A DNA stretch of 64,000 nucleotides from the NCBI GenBank assembly GCA_934725575.1, contig CAKVCK010000012.1:1-64000 (forward strand). The letters run 5' to 3'. The DNA is from an uncultured Bacteroidales bacterium (GTDB taxonomy: Bacteria > Bacteroidota > Bacteroidia > Bacteroidales > UBA932). Each line of letters starts with the position of its first letter. The stretch's first letter is position 1. The notes beneath the pieces were generated by a model. That model did no database searches, had not been told where the DNA came from, and saw only the letters and a program-made list of their open reading frames with translations. A program made the translations under genes and the position numbers. This document shows, piece after piece, positions 8,405 to 16,958 of this stretch.

Positions 8405-8479
8405 CCACAAATGTCGGTTTTATTTTTCCACAAATATCGGAAAAATATTCCCACAAATTCCGGCTTTTTAGTATTTTTG
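8405..8479 (+). promoter_or_regulatory. Three 13-bp direct repeats and -7 box before the ATPase gene
   Basis: CCACAAATGTCGG (8405), CCACAAATATCGG (8428) and CCACAAATTCCGG (8451) are spaced exactly 23 bp apart, about two helical turns. A perfect -7 box TATTTTTG follows at 8472-8479, 18 bp before the ATG at 8498. The third repeat covers the place of the -33 box, so a protein bound there would control transcription of the ATPase gene. Confidence 0.6.
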
Positions 8480-8497
8480 TATTCCAAAGTACAGGAT

Positions 8498-9784
8498 ATG
8501 AACAACTACAAAAACAGAATAGCAGACTCTGTCCTCGCAAGAAAACTTGCCGGCAAGGGAGCCGTTCTCATTGAAGGGCCAAAATGGTGCGGCAAGACAA
8601 CAACCGCCGAGCAACAAGCCCAAAGCATAATCTATTTGGATGATCCGGCAACCATAAAGGAGAATCTTCTCAAAGCCGAACTCGCTCCACAGGAACTTCT
8701 TGAAGGCGAACACCCTCGTCTGCTTGACGAATGGCAAATCGCGCCCCAACTTTGGGACACAATTCGTTTTGATGTAGACCATAGAAAGGGCAACGGACAC
8801 TATATCCTTACCGGGTCGTCAGTTCCTGTTGAAGATGAAGAAAGCAAGAATATACGACACTCCGGAACCGGACGTTATGGTTGGGTAAAGATGCGTCCGA
8901 TGGCTCTCTATGAATCCGGAGAATCCAATGGCGCCATCAGTTTGAAAAACCTCTTCAACACTCCGGAAAAAATATATGCCAAAAGCAGCCTATCACGAGA
9001 AGATCTTGCATTTGTCCTATGCCGTGGAGGATGGCCTGCCGCCATAGACCTAAAAGGAGACATCGCATTGGACCAGGCTTTCGACTACGTTGACTCCGTC
9101 GCAAAAAAGGATATGAACCGAGTGGTGGACAAAGTCAGACGTAACCCGGAACGTGTGCGGCAGCTGATGCGTTCATATGCGAGAAACATAGCCTCACAGG
9201 TCTCTTACGAGACTATTGCCGCCGATATGCAGGCCAACGAACCAAAGGGGTTGGATGCGGAGACTGTCTCCGCCTATATTGAAGCATTGCGGAAACTCTT
9301 TGTAATTGAGGAATCTAAAGCTTGGAATCCAAATCTCCGTTCCAAGACTGCCATCCGCACAACCAACACCCGGTACTATACAGATCCATCAATCGGAACC
9401 GCCGCGTTAGGCATCGGTCCCGGAGACCTGCTGTCGGATTTCAACACTTTCGGCCTCCACTTTGAGGGATTGGCCGTACGTGACCTAAGGACCTATGCGT
9501 CCGGCCTTCTTGGAGATGTCTATCACTATCGTGATTCGGAAGGACTGGAGTGCGATGCCATAGTACATCTACGTGATGGCAGCTATGGTCTAATCGAAAT
9601 CAAGATAGGTGGTGAAAGACTAATCAACGAAGGTGCGGAAACACTCATCAAACTCCATAACAAGATTGACATTACGAAAATGAAGAGTCCCTCCTTCCTG
9701 ATGGTTCTAATAGGCATTGGAGAGGTGGCATACCGACGTGAGGATGGGGTCTATGTGGTTCCGATAGGGTGCTTGAAGGACTAA
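8498..9784 (+). CDS. ATPase of the AAA_14/DUF4143 type
   Basis: 428 aa from the ATG at 8498. The N-terminal ATPase has Walker A GPKWCGKT (27-34) and RLLDEWQ (74-80) as Walker B, then ILTGSS as sensor region. The C-terminal DUF4143 part contains ECDAIVHLRDG followed by LIEIK, a D-x(n)-ExK arrangement like a restriction-type nuclease fold. The cellular role of this family is poorly known. The gene is on the plus strand among minus-strand neighbours and splits a tandem repeat: array DNA lies just before it (to 8378) and resumes after it (9803). Direct repeats at 8405-8463 suggest autoregulation. A start at 8411 would run through those repeats and is rejected. Confidence 0.85.
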   Translation: MNNYKNRIADSVLARKLAGKGAVLIEGPKWCGKTTTAEQQAQSIIYLDDPATIKENLLKAELAPQELLEGEHPRLLDEWQIAPQLWDTIRFDVDHRKGNGHYILTGSSVPVEDEESKNIRHSGTGRYGWVKMRPMALYESGESNGAISLKNLFNTPEKIYAKSSLSREDLAFVLCRGGWPAAIDLKGDIALDQAFDYVDSVAKKDMNRVVDKVRRNPERVRQLMRSYARNIASQVSYETIAADMQANEPKGLDAETVSAYIEALRKLFVIEESKAWNPNLRSKTAIRTTNTRYYTDPSIGTAALGIGPGDLLSDFNTFGLHFEGLAVRDLRTYASGLLGDVYHYRDSEGLECDAIVHLRDGSYGLIEIKIGGERLINEGAETLIKLHNKIDITKMKSPSFLMVLIGIGEVAYRREDGVYVVPIGCLKD

Positions 9785-9802
9785 AAAAGATTGGCAGAGA
9801 TA

Positions 9803-9866
9803 AAGCTACCGACTCCCAGGTGCGTGATTCCGCCCTCTTTTGAAGAGCCAACTCAATCATTGTCAA
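9803..9866 (+). repeat. Remainder of interrupted 137-bp repeat unit
   Basis: AGCTACCGACTCCCAGGTGC and, further on, GCCAACTCAATCATTGTCAA match positions about 62-132 of the unit at 8227-8363, in the same orientation. One hairpin arm is replaced by TCTTTTGAA. Together with the stub at 8364-8378 it completes unit 4 apart from about 47 bp. Confidence 0.75.
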
Positions 9867-9885
9867 GTGGGCGCGGTTATTTACA

Positions 9886-10024
9886 AAACGCTTTCAGCCA
9901 CATAACGTGCCTACGCCCACAAAGGCCGGATCGGGCTGAAAAACTCGAAGCCTATTATACAAGATTTTCACGGCAATGGGCATTCTGGGTGCTTCTGACC
10001 GACTTTGGGCTGAAAGTGTTTAGT
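9886..10024. repeat. Possible small inverted-repeat element
   Basis: ACGCTTTCAGCC at the left and GGCTGAAAGTGTTT at the right form imperfect inverted ends around about 110 bp with no gene. GGGCTGAAA also occurs inside. It may be a degenerate miniature element. The gap 9785-10063 holds otherwise only the repeat remnant. Confidence 0.3.
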
Positions 10025-10063
10025 AAATTCGCTACGACAGCGCCAATAGACAATACATTAATA

Positions 10064-11242
10064 TTACCGCAAGTGATAGATTATCAGACACGGATTGCCT
10101 TCTTCCGGCAAGGCGGTCAGTGACGAAACAAAGTCCGGTGCTGTTTCACTTAATTTAGGGCTTATTTCCGACAGATTATATTTGTCCACAAAATCACCCG
10201 GAAGGTACAAGCCTATGAGAGTGTCGTCGGAGGAAGCGGCAACGATGCTCATAAGCGGCACACCGTCATAACTTTCACAGAATCCTTGTCTTAGTGGTCT
10301 GCCGAGATTCGATTCCTTGTCAATCAGAAAATATACATTATTGTACGTGACGAGAAGCAGATGTTTTTCCGTCTCAAAAACGGAAACGAAGCCTGGGAAA
10401 TAACCGTCTTTTGACAATTCGGCATAAGTGGTAGCGATAGAGAATATGTTGTGGTTCTCGATATACTTGTCATCAACAAGTTTCTTTGACTGCCCAACGG
10501 ACAGGAGAGGAACGACGGCATCCGGTTCATCAAGAGTATAGACAGTGTCGTCGAACGGCTTAAGAATAACAACCCTTCCACTTCCGCCAATCGGGTTCTT
10601 GCCGGTCGGCTCCGCGATGTTCTCCGAGATCATAGGAAATTCCACAAGCGTGGCAATGCCCTTGTCGGTCAATGACAACACGCGATATATGTCATTATTA
10701 TTGTTATAGATACAGTTATTGACAAGCACACGCCCTCCTCCCAAAGACACAGCATCATTAATGAAACCCAAAGCCCGCTTAGGGAAAGACACAGACGTGA
10801 CGAAGCCACCATCCTGTTCATAAACCAGAACCTTGTCTTGGCTGCCATCGAATATCAAGACCCTGCCATCCGCATCTGTGGCAAAATTGTCTATTCGGAG
10901 ATATTCAGACGCGGCACGGCCGCTCAAGCCTATTCTATTCAGGAACTTTCCATTCTGGTCAAACCTGGCTATCAAGTTGTTATAATTATCAAAGACAATA
11001 TATACCGAATCAGACTTTACGATCTTCTTGATGCCCGTCAGGACACACTTGTCGGTCTGCTCAAGCGGCACGATCTCATAGCTGTCCACAACCGCCGGAT
11101 ATATGTCGGAGGTCGTCTCATACCCATCGACAACAACACCCGACTTCTGATGGACCGGATTAGCGCATCCACCCAAAAGAACGGCAACACTCAAAGAAAT
11201 AAAGGCAAATGCCGATGCTGTGGTTATGTGATTAATGTTCAT
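10064..11242 (-). CDS. 6-bladed beta-propeller lipoprotein A'
   Basis: 392 aa from the ATG at 11242 (MNINHITTASAF...), lipobox VAVLLGGC. It is a paralogue of the protein at 5340-6518, with the same length and most blades nearly identical (YIVFDNYNNL, DGSQDKVLVY, SYDGVPLMSIVAASSDDTL). The two copies are separated by propeller B, the repeat array and the ATPase gene, which fits a duplication followed by insertion. A 9-bp hairpin (11256-11285) lies just upstream of the start. Function unknown. Confidence 0.85.
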   Translation of the reverse strand: MNINHITTASAFAFISLSVAVLLGGCANPVHQKSGVVVDGYETTSDIYPAVVDSYEIVPLEQTDKCVLTGIKKIVKSDSVYIVFDNYNNLIARFDQNGKFLNRIGLSGRAASEYLRIDNFATDADGRVLIFDGSQDKVLVYEQDGGFVTSVSFPKRALGFINDAVSLGGGRVLVNNCIYNNNNDIYRVLSLTDKGIATLVEFPMISENIAEPTGKNPIGGSGRVVILKPFDDTVYTLDEPDAVVPLLSVGQSKKLVDDKYIENHNIFSIATTYAELSKDGYFPGFVSVFETEKHLLLVTYNNVYFLIDKESNLGRPLRQGFCESYDGVPLMSIVAASSDDTLIGLYLPGDFVDKYNLSEISPKLSETAPDFVSSLTALPEEGNPCLIIYHLR

Positions 11243-11255
11243 CGTAATATTAATT

Positions 11256-11285
11256 TTCCGTGGACGCGGTTGCGCATCCACGGAA
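11256..11285 (-). terminator. Hairpin between OMP gene and propeller A'
   Basis: TTCCGTGGA and TCCACGGAA form a perfect 9-bp stem around a 12-base loop. It lies 46 bp after the stop of the upstream minus-strand gene and 13 bp before the start at 11242. There is no T run after it, so it could be a weak terminator or a leader hairpin. Confidence 0.4.
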
Positions 11286-11331
11286 GGATATCAATGTCTT
11301 GTCGCAGGGGCATGAAACCCTGAAACATATT

Positions 11332-11946
11332 TTAGAAGGCGAAACCTACACCTACGTAGAAGGTGTTTCTGTGAACTTTGAGGTTATCCCAACCTTCGTG
11401 CTCCTTGTTGTTGTCCTTGATGCACTTTGTGAGACCGAGGTCGTAACCGGCACGGATCATAACTGCGTCAACTATGACGGCAGAAACGCCAAATCCCCAC
11501 TGAGCGTCAATTCCCTTGAGTCCAGGATAGGTAACACCCTTGCTGAACATATTACCGCCTATTCCAAGATTGAAGCGTGGACCTGTAAATGCGGAGAAAC
11601 TGAAATTTGAATCAAACGGGAGGGTGTATTTGATGTTTACAGGGATGCGGATGTAGTTGGCGCGATAAGCCTTTGACTCAGAAGTGAAAGCCATTGTGCG
11701 ATCCTTGCCATAGTGCATAAAATAGAGACCAGGCTCAACAGTAAGGCCATCGATTGTTGAGAACGCATAGTCGTAGTTAACACCAAAATAGAATCCTGGC
11801 ACGCTGCCGTCCATCACATACTTGGCATCCGATCCGGACAGGCTGAAGGATGTGAATCCGCCGGCGGCCGTCCACTTCTGGGCCGAAGCGTTGGTTCCGA
11901 GAAACAGCATCGAGGCTGCAAGCACGATTGTAAAAAACTTTTTCAT
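11332..11946 (-). CDS. Outer-membrane beta-barrel protein (PorT/OMP_b-brl type)
   Basis: 204 aa with a cleavable signal peptide (MKKFFTIVLAASMLFLGTNASAQ). The mature protein alternates polar and aromatic residues in strands such as PGFYFGVNYDYAF, LTVEPGLYFMHYG and NYIRIPVNIKYTL, and ends in TFYVGVGFAF, a barrel end with terminal Phe. This is the common 8-stranded barrel family of Bacteroidota. Substrate or partner unknown. A -7 box TATCTTTG lies at 11981-11988, 35 bp before the start. Confidence 0.8.
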   Translation of the reverse strand: MKKFFTIVLAASMLFLGTNASAQKWTAAGGFTSFSLSGSDAKYVMDGSVPGFYFGVNYDYAFSTIDGLTVEPGLYFMHYGKDRTMAFTSESKAYRANYIRIPVNIKYTLPFDSNFSFSAFTGPRFNLGIGGNMFSKGVTYPGLKGIDAQWGFGVSAVIVDAVMIRAGYDLGLTKCIKDNNKEHEGWDNLKVHRNTFYVGVGFAF

Positions 11947-11980
11947 ATTCGTAATGCTTTTACTGTTTTCAATCCGAAAT

Positions 11981-11988
11981 CAAAGATA
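11981..11988 (-). promoter_or_regulatory. -7 box of the OMP gene
   Basis: The minus strand reads TATCTTTG, a full match to TAnnTTTG, at a suitable distance from the ATG at 11946. The -33 box is not clear. Confidence 0.5.
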
Positions 11989-12020
11989 CGTTTTTTTATT
12001 CATTTATGAAAAAACAGACA

Positions 12021-12070
12021 CTTCGACAAGCTCAGCGACCGGAAAACTTGGTCGCAGAGCCTGCCGAAGC
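12021..12070 (-). terminator. Terminator built from two copies of the 25-bp palindromic repeat
   Basis: On the minus strand CTTCGGCAGGCTCTGCGACC pairs with GGTCGCTGAGCTTGTCGAAG (20-bp arms with a few mismatches) and is followed by TGTCTGTTTTTT. It lies 18 bp past the stop of the tricorn-like gene, so it probably ends that transcript. Its arms are copies of the dispersed repeat family described under findings. Confidence 0.6.
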
Positions 12071-12088
12071 GTTCTTTTCGAGAATTAC

Positions 12089-15000
12089 TTATTTAATCTC
12101 AGGAAGTCCGAGATCTTTGAAGGTGCGAGGAGCCGGGGTCTTAGGGAGCGGCTTGCGGTCCTTGATCTGTTGGAGAGCGGTCTCTATGGCCTTATTAAGC
12201 TGCTGATCCTCACCGGCATATTCCTTGATCGGGTCATTGTCAAGCAGGATGTCAGGATCTACTCCGTGGTTCTCTACGATCCACTGTCCAGTCTTCGCAT
12301 CGTAATTCGTGAAGAACGGCACGCGCACGTCGGTTCCGTCCATATAAGGCAGTGAGCCGCTGATGCCCACGATTCCGCCCCAGGTTCTCGTTCCGATCAC
12401 GGTTCCGAGGTTGTTGGCCTTGAAACTCCACGGGAAGAGGTCTCCGTCAGAGGCCGAATATTTATTGATCAGCAGCACCTTAGGGCCGGTGTGAGTGCCT
12501 TCCGGAATGGTTCCGTTCTGATTGGAGTTCCTGTACATCGTCATCCTGTAAACCTTGCGGAGAAGCCTCTCGATGACCATCGGGGAGATGTTTCCGCCAC
12601 CGTTGGCACGGTCGTCGATGATGAGGGCCTCCTTGTCCAGTTGTGGATAGTACCAGCGGGCGAACTCATTAAGACCCTCAGGGCCCATATCAGGAATATA
12701 GATGTAGCCGACCTTGCCGCCAGACTTTTCCTCAACGGTGCGGATATTTCTCATAACCCACTCGTAATGCTCAAGAGGATATTCATCGGCGATAGGTTTG
12801 ACAACGACCTTGCGTCCGCCCTCGGCAGCTGACTTGTTGACTGTCAGTTCGATTAGTTTGTCAGCCTTGCCGACAAGGAGCCTGTAGATGTTGTCAACAT
12901 TCTGAAGAGACTGTCCGTCAATGGCCGTGATGAAGTCGCCCTCGGAGATATTCATTCCTGGTTCAGTCAACGGCGAGCGAAGTTCGCTTCTGTAGACAGC
13001 GCCGGAGTAGATGTGGTTGATCTTGAAGTAGCCGCTCTTGTCCTTGCTCATCTTGGCTCCGAGAAGACCCATCGGAATGCGCTCAGGCTTAGGGTAATCG
13101 CCCGGATTGACATAGGCGTGACCGCTGGCGACCTCACCTATCATTCCGCCGATCACATAATTGAGATCAAGGCGGGTCTTTACGTACGGCAGAAGGGCTG
13201 CATACTTTTCCTTGACTGCATTCCAGTCGCGGCCGTGCATATTCTCAAGATAGTAGCCGTCGCGGAAGGCTCTCCAAACCTCGTCGAAGATCTGCGGCCA
13301 CTCCTGAGCATAGTCAACGGTCGTGTACATATTGTCAAGATCGATGGCCTCGCCGCCGCCGACTTTCGCAGACGGGAAGTTAACGGCTGTCCACTTGCCT
13401 TTTGCGGTCGAGAGAGCCTTTTTGTCTCCCGGACGGTAGATGACCATCCCTTCGGAGCACTGCTCGGACTTACCAGTCTCGAAATCAAGCACCTGAGTGC
13501 CACGGCCATCCCTGTACCAAAGTTTCTTACCGTCACAGAAATATGAGCGTGAACCTCCAACAGGAAGTTTTATGGTTCTGTCAACCAAGCCGTTGATGTC
13601 GATTTTCACATCAATAGACTTCTTGTCAGAAGTGGCCTTGCCAGCATCCTTGGCGGCCTTTTTGTCTTTGGAAGCTTCCGCAGGAACCGCTTCATCCTTC
13701 TTATCTTCGGAAATATTCACAGACTCGCTGTCTGTCGGAAGCAGCGGCGAAGGCGTACCGGCCGCAAGCATCGTCATATAAACACCACTCCTATCGGTAT
13801 AGGCGTAGTTCCATTCGATCCAGCTGTAGATCGGACGAAAATCCCTGTCGGATGTGAATATCAAGTATTTACCATCGGTAGAGAAGGTCGGTGAGCTGGA
13901 GTCGTACCATTTCTCCGTGACAGGATATTCCTTGGCGGAAGCGAGGTTATAGACATAGACCACGCTCATTTTGTTCGGGGCAGGGCGGCTGTAGGTAAGC
14001 CATTTGCTGTCAGGGGAATATTCAACATCCCGTATTTCCTGTTCCGGACATTGAAGAACCGTTCTCGCTGTTTTGGCGAACGGATCCACTTCAACGATGC
14101 GGTTCTTGCGGTCGGTATAGAGGATGTGTTTGCTGTCCGGACTCCACTGGAGGTCACGGATGTAGGTGTCGTTGTCCTTGGTGATCTGGACAGGCTCTCC
14201 ACCGGCGGCGACATCGTAGAGGTAAACCTCTGTCTCCCCTGTTCCGTCACCGATGAACGCGATGTACTTGCCGTCCGGACTCCAGTCCGCGCTGCGCTCG
14301 TTAGAGCCAGGAGTCTTGGTGATGTTCCTTGTGATTCCCTTTCCGACAGGCACGTCGAAGACCTCACCACGTGCGGTAATGGCCATTCTCTTTCCGTCAG
14401 GGGAAAGGCTGAACGACGAGCGGCCTTTCTTGCCGACATTCATCCTTTCGGCACGGGCATAGACAAGGTCGGAGCCAAGGGTGATGTGGATCTGCTCCGC
14501 GGCCTTTGTGGCAGGATCCAGTTTATAGAGGTAGCCACCTTTCTCAAACACAACGAGTTTGCCGTTCGTACTCGGGAACTTGACATCGTAGTCATCGAAG
14601 GATGTCACCTTGGCCGTTGACTTGGTCTTCGTGTTGTAAACGAAAAGGTTCATCGTCATATCCCGATCAGAAGCGAAATAGATCTCGTCGCCAACCCACA
14701 TCGGGAATATGTCCTGCGCCGGATTGTCGGTGATCTTTTCTACCTTCTTGCCATCATAGACCCAGACCTCGTCGGCCATTCCGCCACGGTAATATTTCCA
14801 CGTGCGGAACTCCCTCATCACACGGTTGTAGGCAAGTTTCTTTCCGTCAGATGAATAGGAGCAGAAACCTCCTTCCGGGAGCGGTATCTCCTTAGGCATC
14901 CCGCCGTTTACGGAGACCGTCCAAAGCTTGCCGGAAAAGCCGTCGCCCGTGCGGTTTCTGAATATGATGTTCTTGCCATCCGGTGTCCATCCCATCACGA

Positions 15001-15376
15001 TGTTGTTAGGTCCCATCCTGTCACCAAGGTCGTCACGTCCGTTGGTGGCCGTGTAGGTCAGACGTACAGGCTCACCGCCTTTCGCAGGGATAATGTAAAC
15101 CTCGCGGTTGCCGTCATATTCCCCGGTGAAGGCGATTGTCTTGCCGTCCGGCGAGTAGTGGGCGAACATCTCGTAGCCGATGTGTGAAGTCAGTCGGCGC
15201 GCCTCGCCACCTGTCAGCGGTGCCGTGAACAAATCTCCGGCGTAAGAGAACACAACTTCCGTCCCGTTTGTCGCCGGGAACCTCAACAGTCTCGCCTCAT
15301 CGGTCACTTCGGCAGGCTCAGCGACCGCCCAAAGCGCCATCCCTCCCAACAGGAGAGTCAAAAAGATTTTCCTCAT
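12089..15376 (-). CDS. Tricorn-like protease (S41 family)
   Basis: 1095 aa with a signal peptide. Residues about 30-330 and 330-560 form two beta-propeller regions with PD40/TolB-type repeats (FAHYSPDGKTIAFTGE, DWSPDGKYIAFIGD, EYSPDSKWLTYS). A low-complexity Lys/Ala/Asp linker follows (about 545-585). The C-terminal part has a PDZ domain (GDFITAIDGQSL) and an S41 serine protease domain with YSASDGDLFPW, where Ser is the expected nucleophile. Archaeal tricorn degrades oligopeptides; a secreted Bacteroidota homologue would act outside the cytoplasm. The signal peptide cleavage region (AVAEPAEVTD) is encoded by a copy of the dispersed 25-bp repeat at 15302-15326. Confidence 0.9.
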   Translation of the reverse strand: MRKIFLTLLLGGMALWAVAEPAEVTDEARLLRFPATNGTEVVFSYAGDLFTAPLTGGEARRLTSHIGYEMFAHYSPDGKTIAFTGEYDGNREVYIIPAKGGEPVRLTYTATNGRDDLGDRMGPNNIVMGWTPDGKNIIFRNRTGDGFSGKLWTVSVNGGMPKEIPLPEGGFCSYSSDGKKLAYNRVMREFRTWKYYRGGMADEVWVYDGKKVEKITDNPAQDIFPMWVGDEIYFASDRDMTMNLFVYNTKTKSTAKVTSFDDYDVKFPSTNGKLVVFEKGGYLYKLDPATKAAEQIHITLGSDLVYARAERMNVGKKGRSSFSLSPDGKRMAITARGEVFDVPVGKGITRNITKTPGSNERSADWSPDGKYIAFIGDGTGETEVYLYDVAAGGEPVQITKDNDTYIRDLQWSPDSKHILYTDRKNRIVEVDPFAKTARTVLQCPEQEIRDVEYSPDSKWLTYSRPAPNKMSVVYVYNLASAKEYPVTEKWYDSSSPTFSTDGKYLIFTSDRDFRPIYSWIEWNYAYTDRSGVYMTMLAAGTPSPLLPTDSESVNISEDKKDEAVPAEASKDKKAAKDAGKATSDKKSIDVKIDINGLVDRTIKLPVGGSRSYFCDGKKLWYRDGRGTQVLDFETGKSEQCSEGMVIYRPGDKKALSTAKGKWTAVNFPSAKVGGGEAIDLDNMYTTVDYAQEWPQIFDEVWRAFRDGYYLENMHGRDWNAVKEKYAALLPYVKTRLDLNYVIGGMIGEVASGHAYVNPGDYPKPERIPMGLLGAKMSKDKSGYFKINHIYSGAVYRSELRSPLTEPGMNISEGDFITAIDGQSLQNVDNIYRLLVGKADKLIELTVNKSAAEGGRKVVVKPIADEYPLEHYEWVMRNIRTVEEKSGGKVGYIYIPDMGPEGLNEFARWYYPQLDKEALIIDDRANGGGNISPMVIERLLRKVYRMTMYRNSNQNGTIPEGTHTGPKVLLINKYSASDGDLFPWSFKANNLGTVIGTRTWGGIVGISGSLPYMDGTDVRVPFFTNYDAKTGQWIVENHGVDPDILLDNDPIKEYAGEDQQLNKAIETALQQIKDRKPLPKTPAPRTFKDLGLPEIK

Positions 15377-15452
15377 AATTATATATATTATTGAATATCA
15401 AGTATTCAGCATAAACCAAAAACTAAGTTTGGAAATACGCTCCAAGATAGCA

Positions 15453-15491
15453 AAAATTATTCTGCCAAAATTATTTTAGCAGAATAATTTT
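15453..15491. repeat. AT-rich palindrome between ATPase and protease genes
   Basis: AAAATTATTCTGC and GCAGAATAATTTT are perfect 13-bp arms around a 13-base loop. It lies 60-100 bp downstream of the ATPase gene (15551) and 77 bp upstream of the protease start. It may be a terminator for one or an operator for the other. Confidence 0.55.
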
Positions 15492-15550
15492 AATGGAATA
15501 AAAAACATATCCTCTTACGGCAGAAAACGTCTTTTCCAACCAGATCATAT

Positions 15551-16684
15551 TCAGAAGGTCCGGTACTGGGTTTTCAGCCAAAGGTGAAACATCGGATCCT
15601 GAATGAAGACACGTTTCCCTTCCACATCTATTATGTCCCTCTTTCTCAATGCGTCTCTTATGATGCGCACATTCCCGTTTGTCCCCAGTTTGTAACGAGA
15701 TAAGGTTTCGGTGGAACTGAAGTGCTCTACACCATCAGCGACCGCACACAAATAGTTGCGTTGTTTCTCGGTCAGGGAATCCATTGTGTTCAGGAATTGA
15801 AGGTTCAAGGAGTCCATTATGCTTTCCAGAGCGGAATCAACAACACTTTCGGAGCAACTCACTGTGCTTCGGAGCCAACATGCCTGCGCGAGTTGCTGCA
15901 CATAGTACGAGTGGTTGTCAACCCTCTCGGCCAGATATGATGCCACATCAGGGCTTATCGACTTACCTGTCTTTGAAAATCGGCGAACTATATAATCACA
16001 CCAGTCCTTATTGGAAATCTTGGGGAGAAAAAGGATGTCGCCGAATCTGTAGAAAGGGCTGTTGTATTCCCCGAAAATATTCAGCATCATGTGCTTTTTG
16101 CTTCCATAAAGGACATACGCCACATCGGATTGCTCCTGCCAATGGTTGCGAAGAATCTTCTGAAACCTGACAGAGTCCGCGAACTCTCCTATCTGTTGGA
16201 ACTCGTCTATACAGACAATGATCTTTTTCCCTTTCTTGATGGCGATTCTTTGCGGCAGATCAAGAATATCCTCACCAATGGGGTTGGATTTCACATCCAG
16301 CCCGAATGATAGCTCGTAATGTCCTGCCGGGTCAGACACCGCGATCTTAGGAAGAAGTGATGAGATAAATTCCTTTGCGTTTGTCATCATGTTCTCCAAT
16401 GTCGATGAGACCTGCGACATAATGCTCTTTGCGTAAGCCTGATAAAATTCCTGCTCATCACCGCATTTGAAGATATTCATCCTTATAAACAAGCGGTCTT
16501 TTCCGCTCGCCTCGGCTATTCCGATGGCTTTGGACACCAAGGAAGATTTCCCCCATCTCCTTGGGGAAATTATCGCCGTGTTTGTCAGTGAGCCGATGTT
16601 CGCCAAAAGCTTGGCTGTCTCTTTCTCCCTGTCGGTAAAGTCCTCGGCCGCGACAATTTTACCATATACAAAAGGAACGTCCAT
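15551..16684 (-). CDS. STAND-type P-loop ATPase (ATPase_2 family)
   Basis: 377 aa. The N-terminal Walker A is SPRRWGKSS (40-48); Walker B is KIIVCIDEFQQ (about 150-160); VLYGSKKHMM serves as a sensor region. The C-terminal part is a winged-helix-like segment (LGTNGNVRIIRDALRKRDII) and a final region FIQDPMFHLWLKTQY, typical of the archaeal-type ATPase_2 family found in many Bacteroidales. The function of this family is unclear; regulatory or defence roles have been suggested for related STAND proteins. Short AT-rich direct repeats (ATAATTTTATTTCAT, 16727-16755) lie upstream. Confidence 0.85.
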   Translation of the reverse strand: MDVPFVYGKIVAAEDFTDREKETAKLLANIGSLTNTAIISPRRWGKSSLVSKAIGIAEASGKDRLFIRMNIFKCGDEQEFYQAYAKSIMSQVSSTLENMMTNAKEFISSLLPKIAVSDPAGHYELSFGLDVKSNPIGEDILDLPQRIAIKKGKKIIVCIDEFQQIGEFADSVRFQKILRNHWQEQSDVAYVLYGSKKHMMLNIFGEYNSPFYRFGDILFLPKISNKDWCDYIVRRFSKTGKSISPDVASYLAERVDNHSYYVQQLAQACWLRSTVSCSESVVDSALESIMDSLNLQFLNTMDSLTEKQRNYLCAVADGVEHFSSTETLSRYKLGTNGNVRIIRDALRKRDIIDVEGKRVFIQDPMFHLWLKTQYRTF

Positions 16685-16721
16685 CAGATTCGTTTTCGCA
16701 AATATAGGTGGTTTCTACAAA

Positions 16722-16770
16722 TTATACAATTTTATTTCATATAATTTTATTTCATATAAATTTATATCAA
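16722..16770 (-). promoter_or_regulatory. AT-rich direct repeats upstream of the ATPase gene
   Basis: ACAATTTTATTTCAT is followed directly by ATAATTTTATTTCAT and a related ATAAATTTATAT, about 15 bp apart. Position 40-80 bp upstream of the start suggests an operator or promoter region. Confidence 0.35.
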
Positions 16771-16804
16771 ACTGTTGTCGGTAAAACACATTGGCAATGC
16801 ACTT

Positions 16805-16874
16805 AAGGGCAGAAAAATAAAACGACGAATTTTGGTAACGTGCAAAATCCGTCGTTTTCGTTTTTTCTGCCCTT
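16805..16874. repeat. Long palindrome 1 with GTAACGTG loop
   Basis: Arms of about 30 bp (AAGGGCAGAAAAA...ATTTTG and CAAAAT...TTTTTTCTGCCCTT) pair with a two-base bulge and one mismatch around the loop GTAACGTG. The 21-base centre AATTTTGGTAACGTGCAAAAT reduced to its core TTTTGGTAACGTGCAAAA is identical to that of the palindrome at 16959, but the arms are unrelated. Confidence 0.85.
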
Positions 16875-16910
16875 CTATCAGCGGTTGTTTATGCAGTTTT
16901 GGCTTACGGT

Positions 16911-16930
16911 GCTTCGACAAGCTCAGCGAC
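16911..16930 (+). repeat. Dispersed 25-bp palindromic repeat, partial copy
   Basis: GCTTCGACAAGCTCAGCGAC, one of at least seven copies in the window. It lies between the two long palindromes. Confidence 0.7.
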
Positions 16931-16958
16931 CGACGGAAAAGTATTCAATCATCGGGAC

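Noticed and set aside
9791..10123. 110-codon plus-strand frame after the ATPase gene
   Set aside because: It is made of the repeat remnant and runs into the end of the propeller gene on the other strand.
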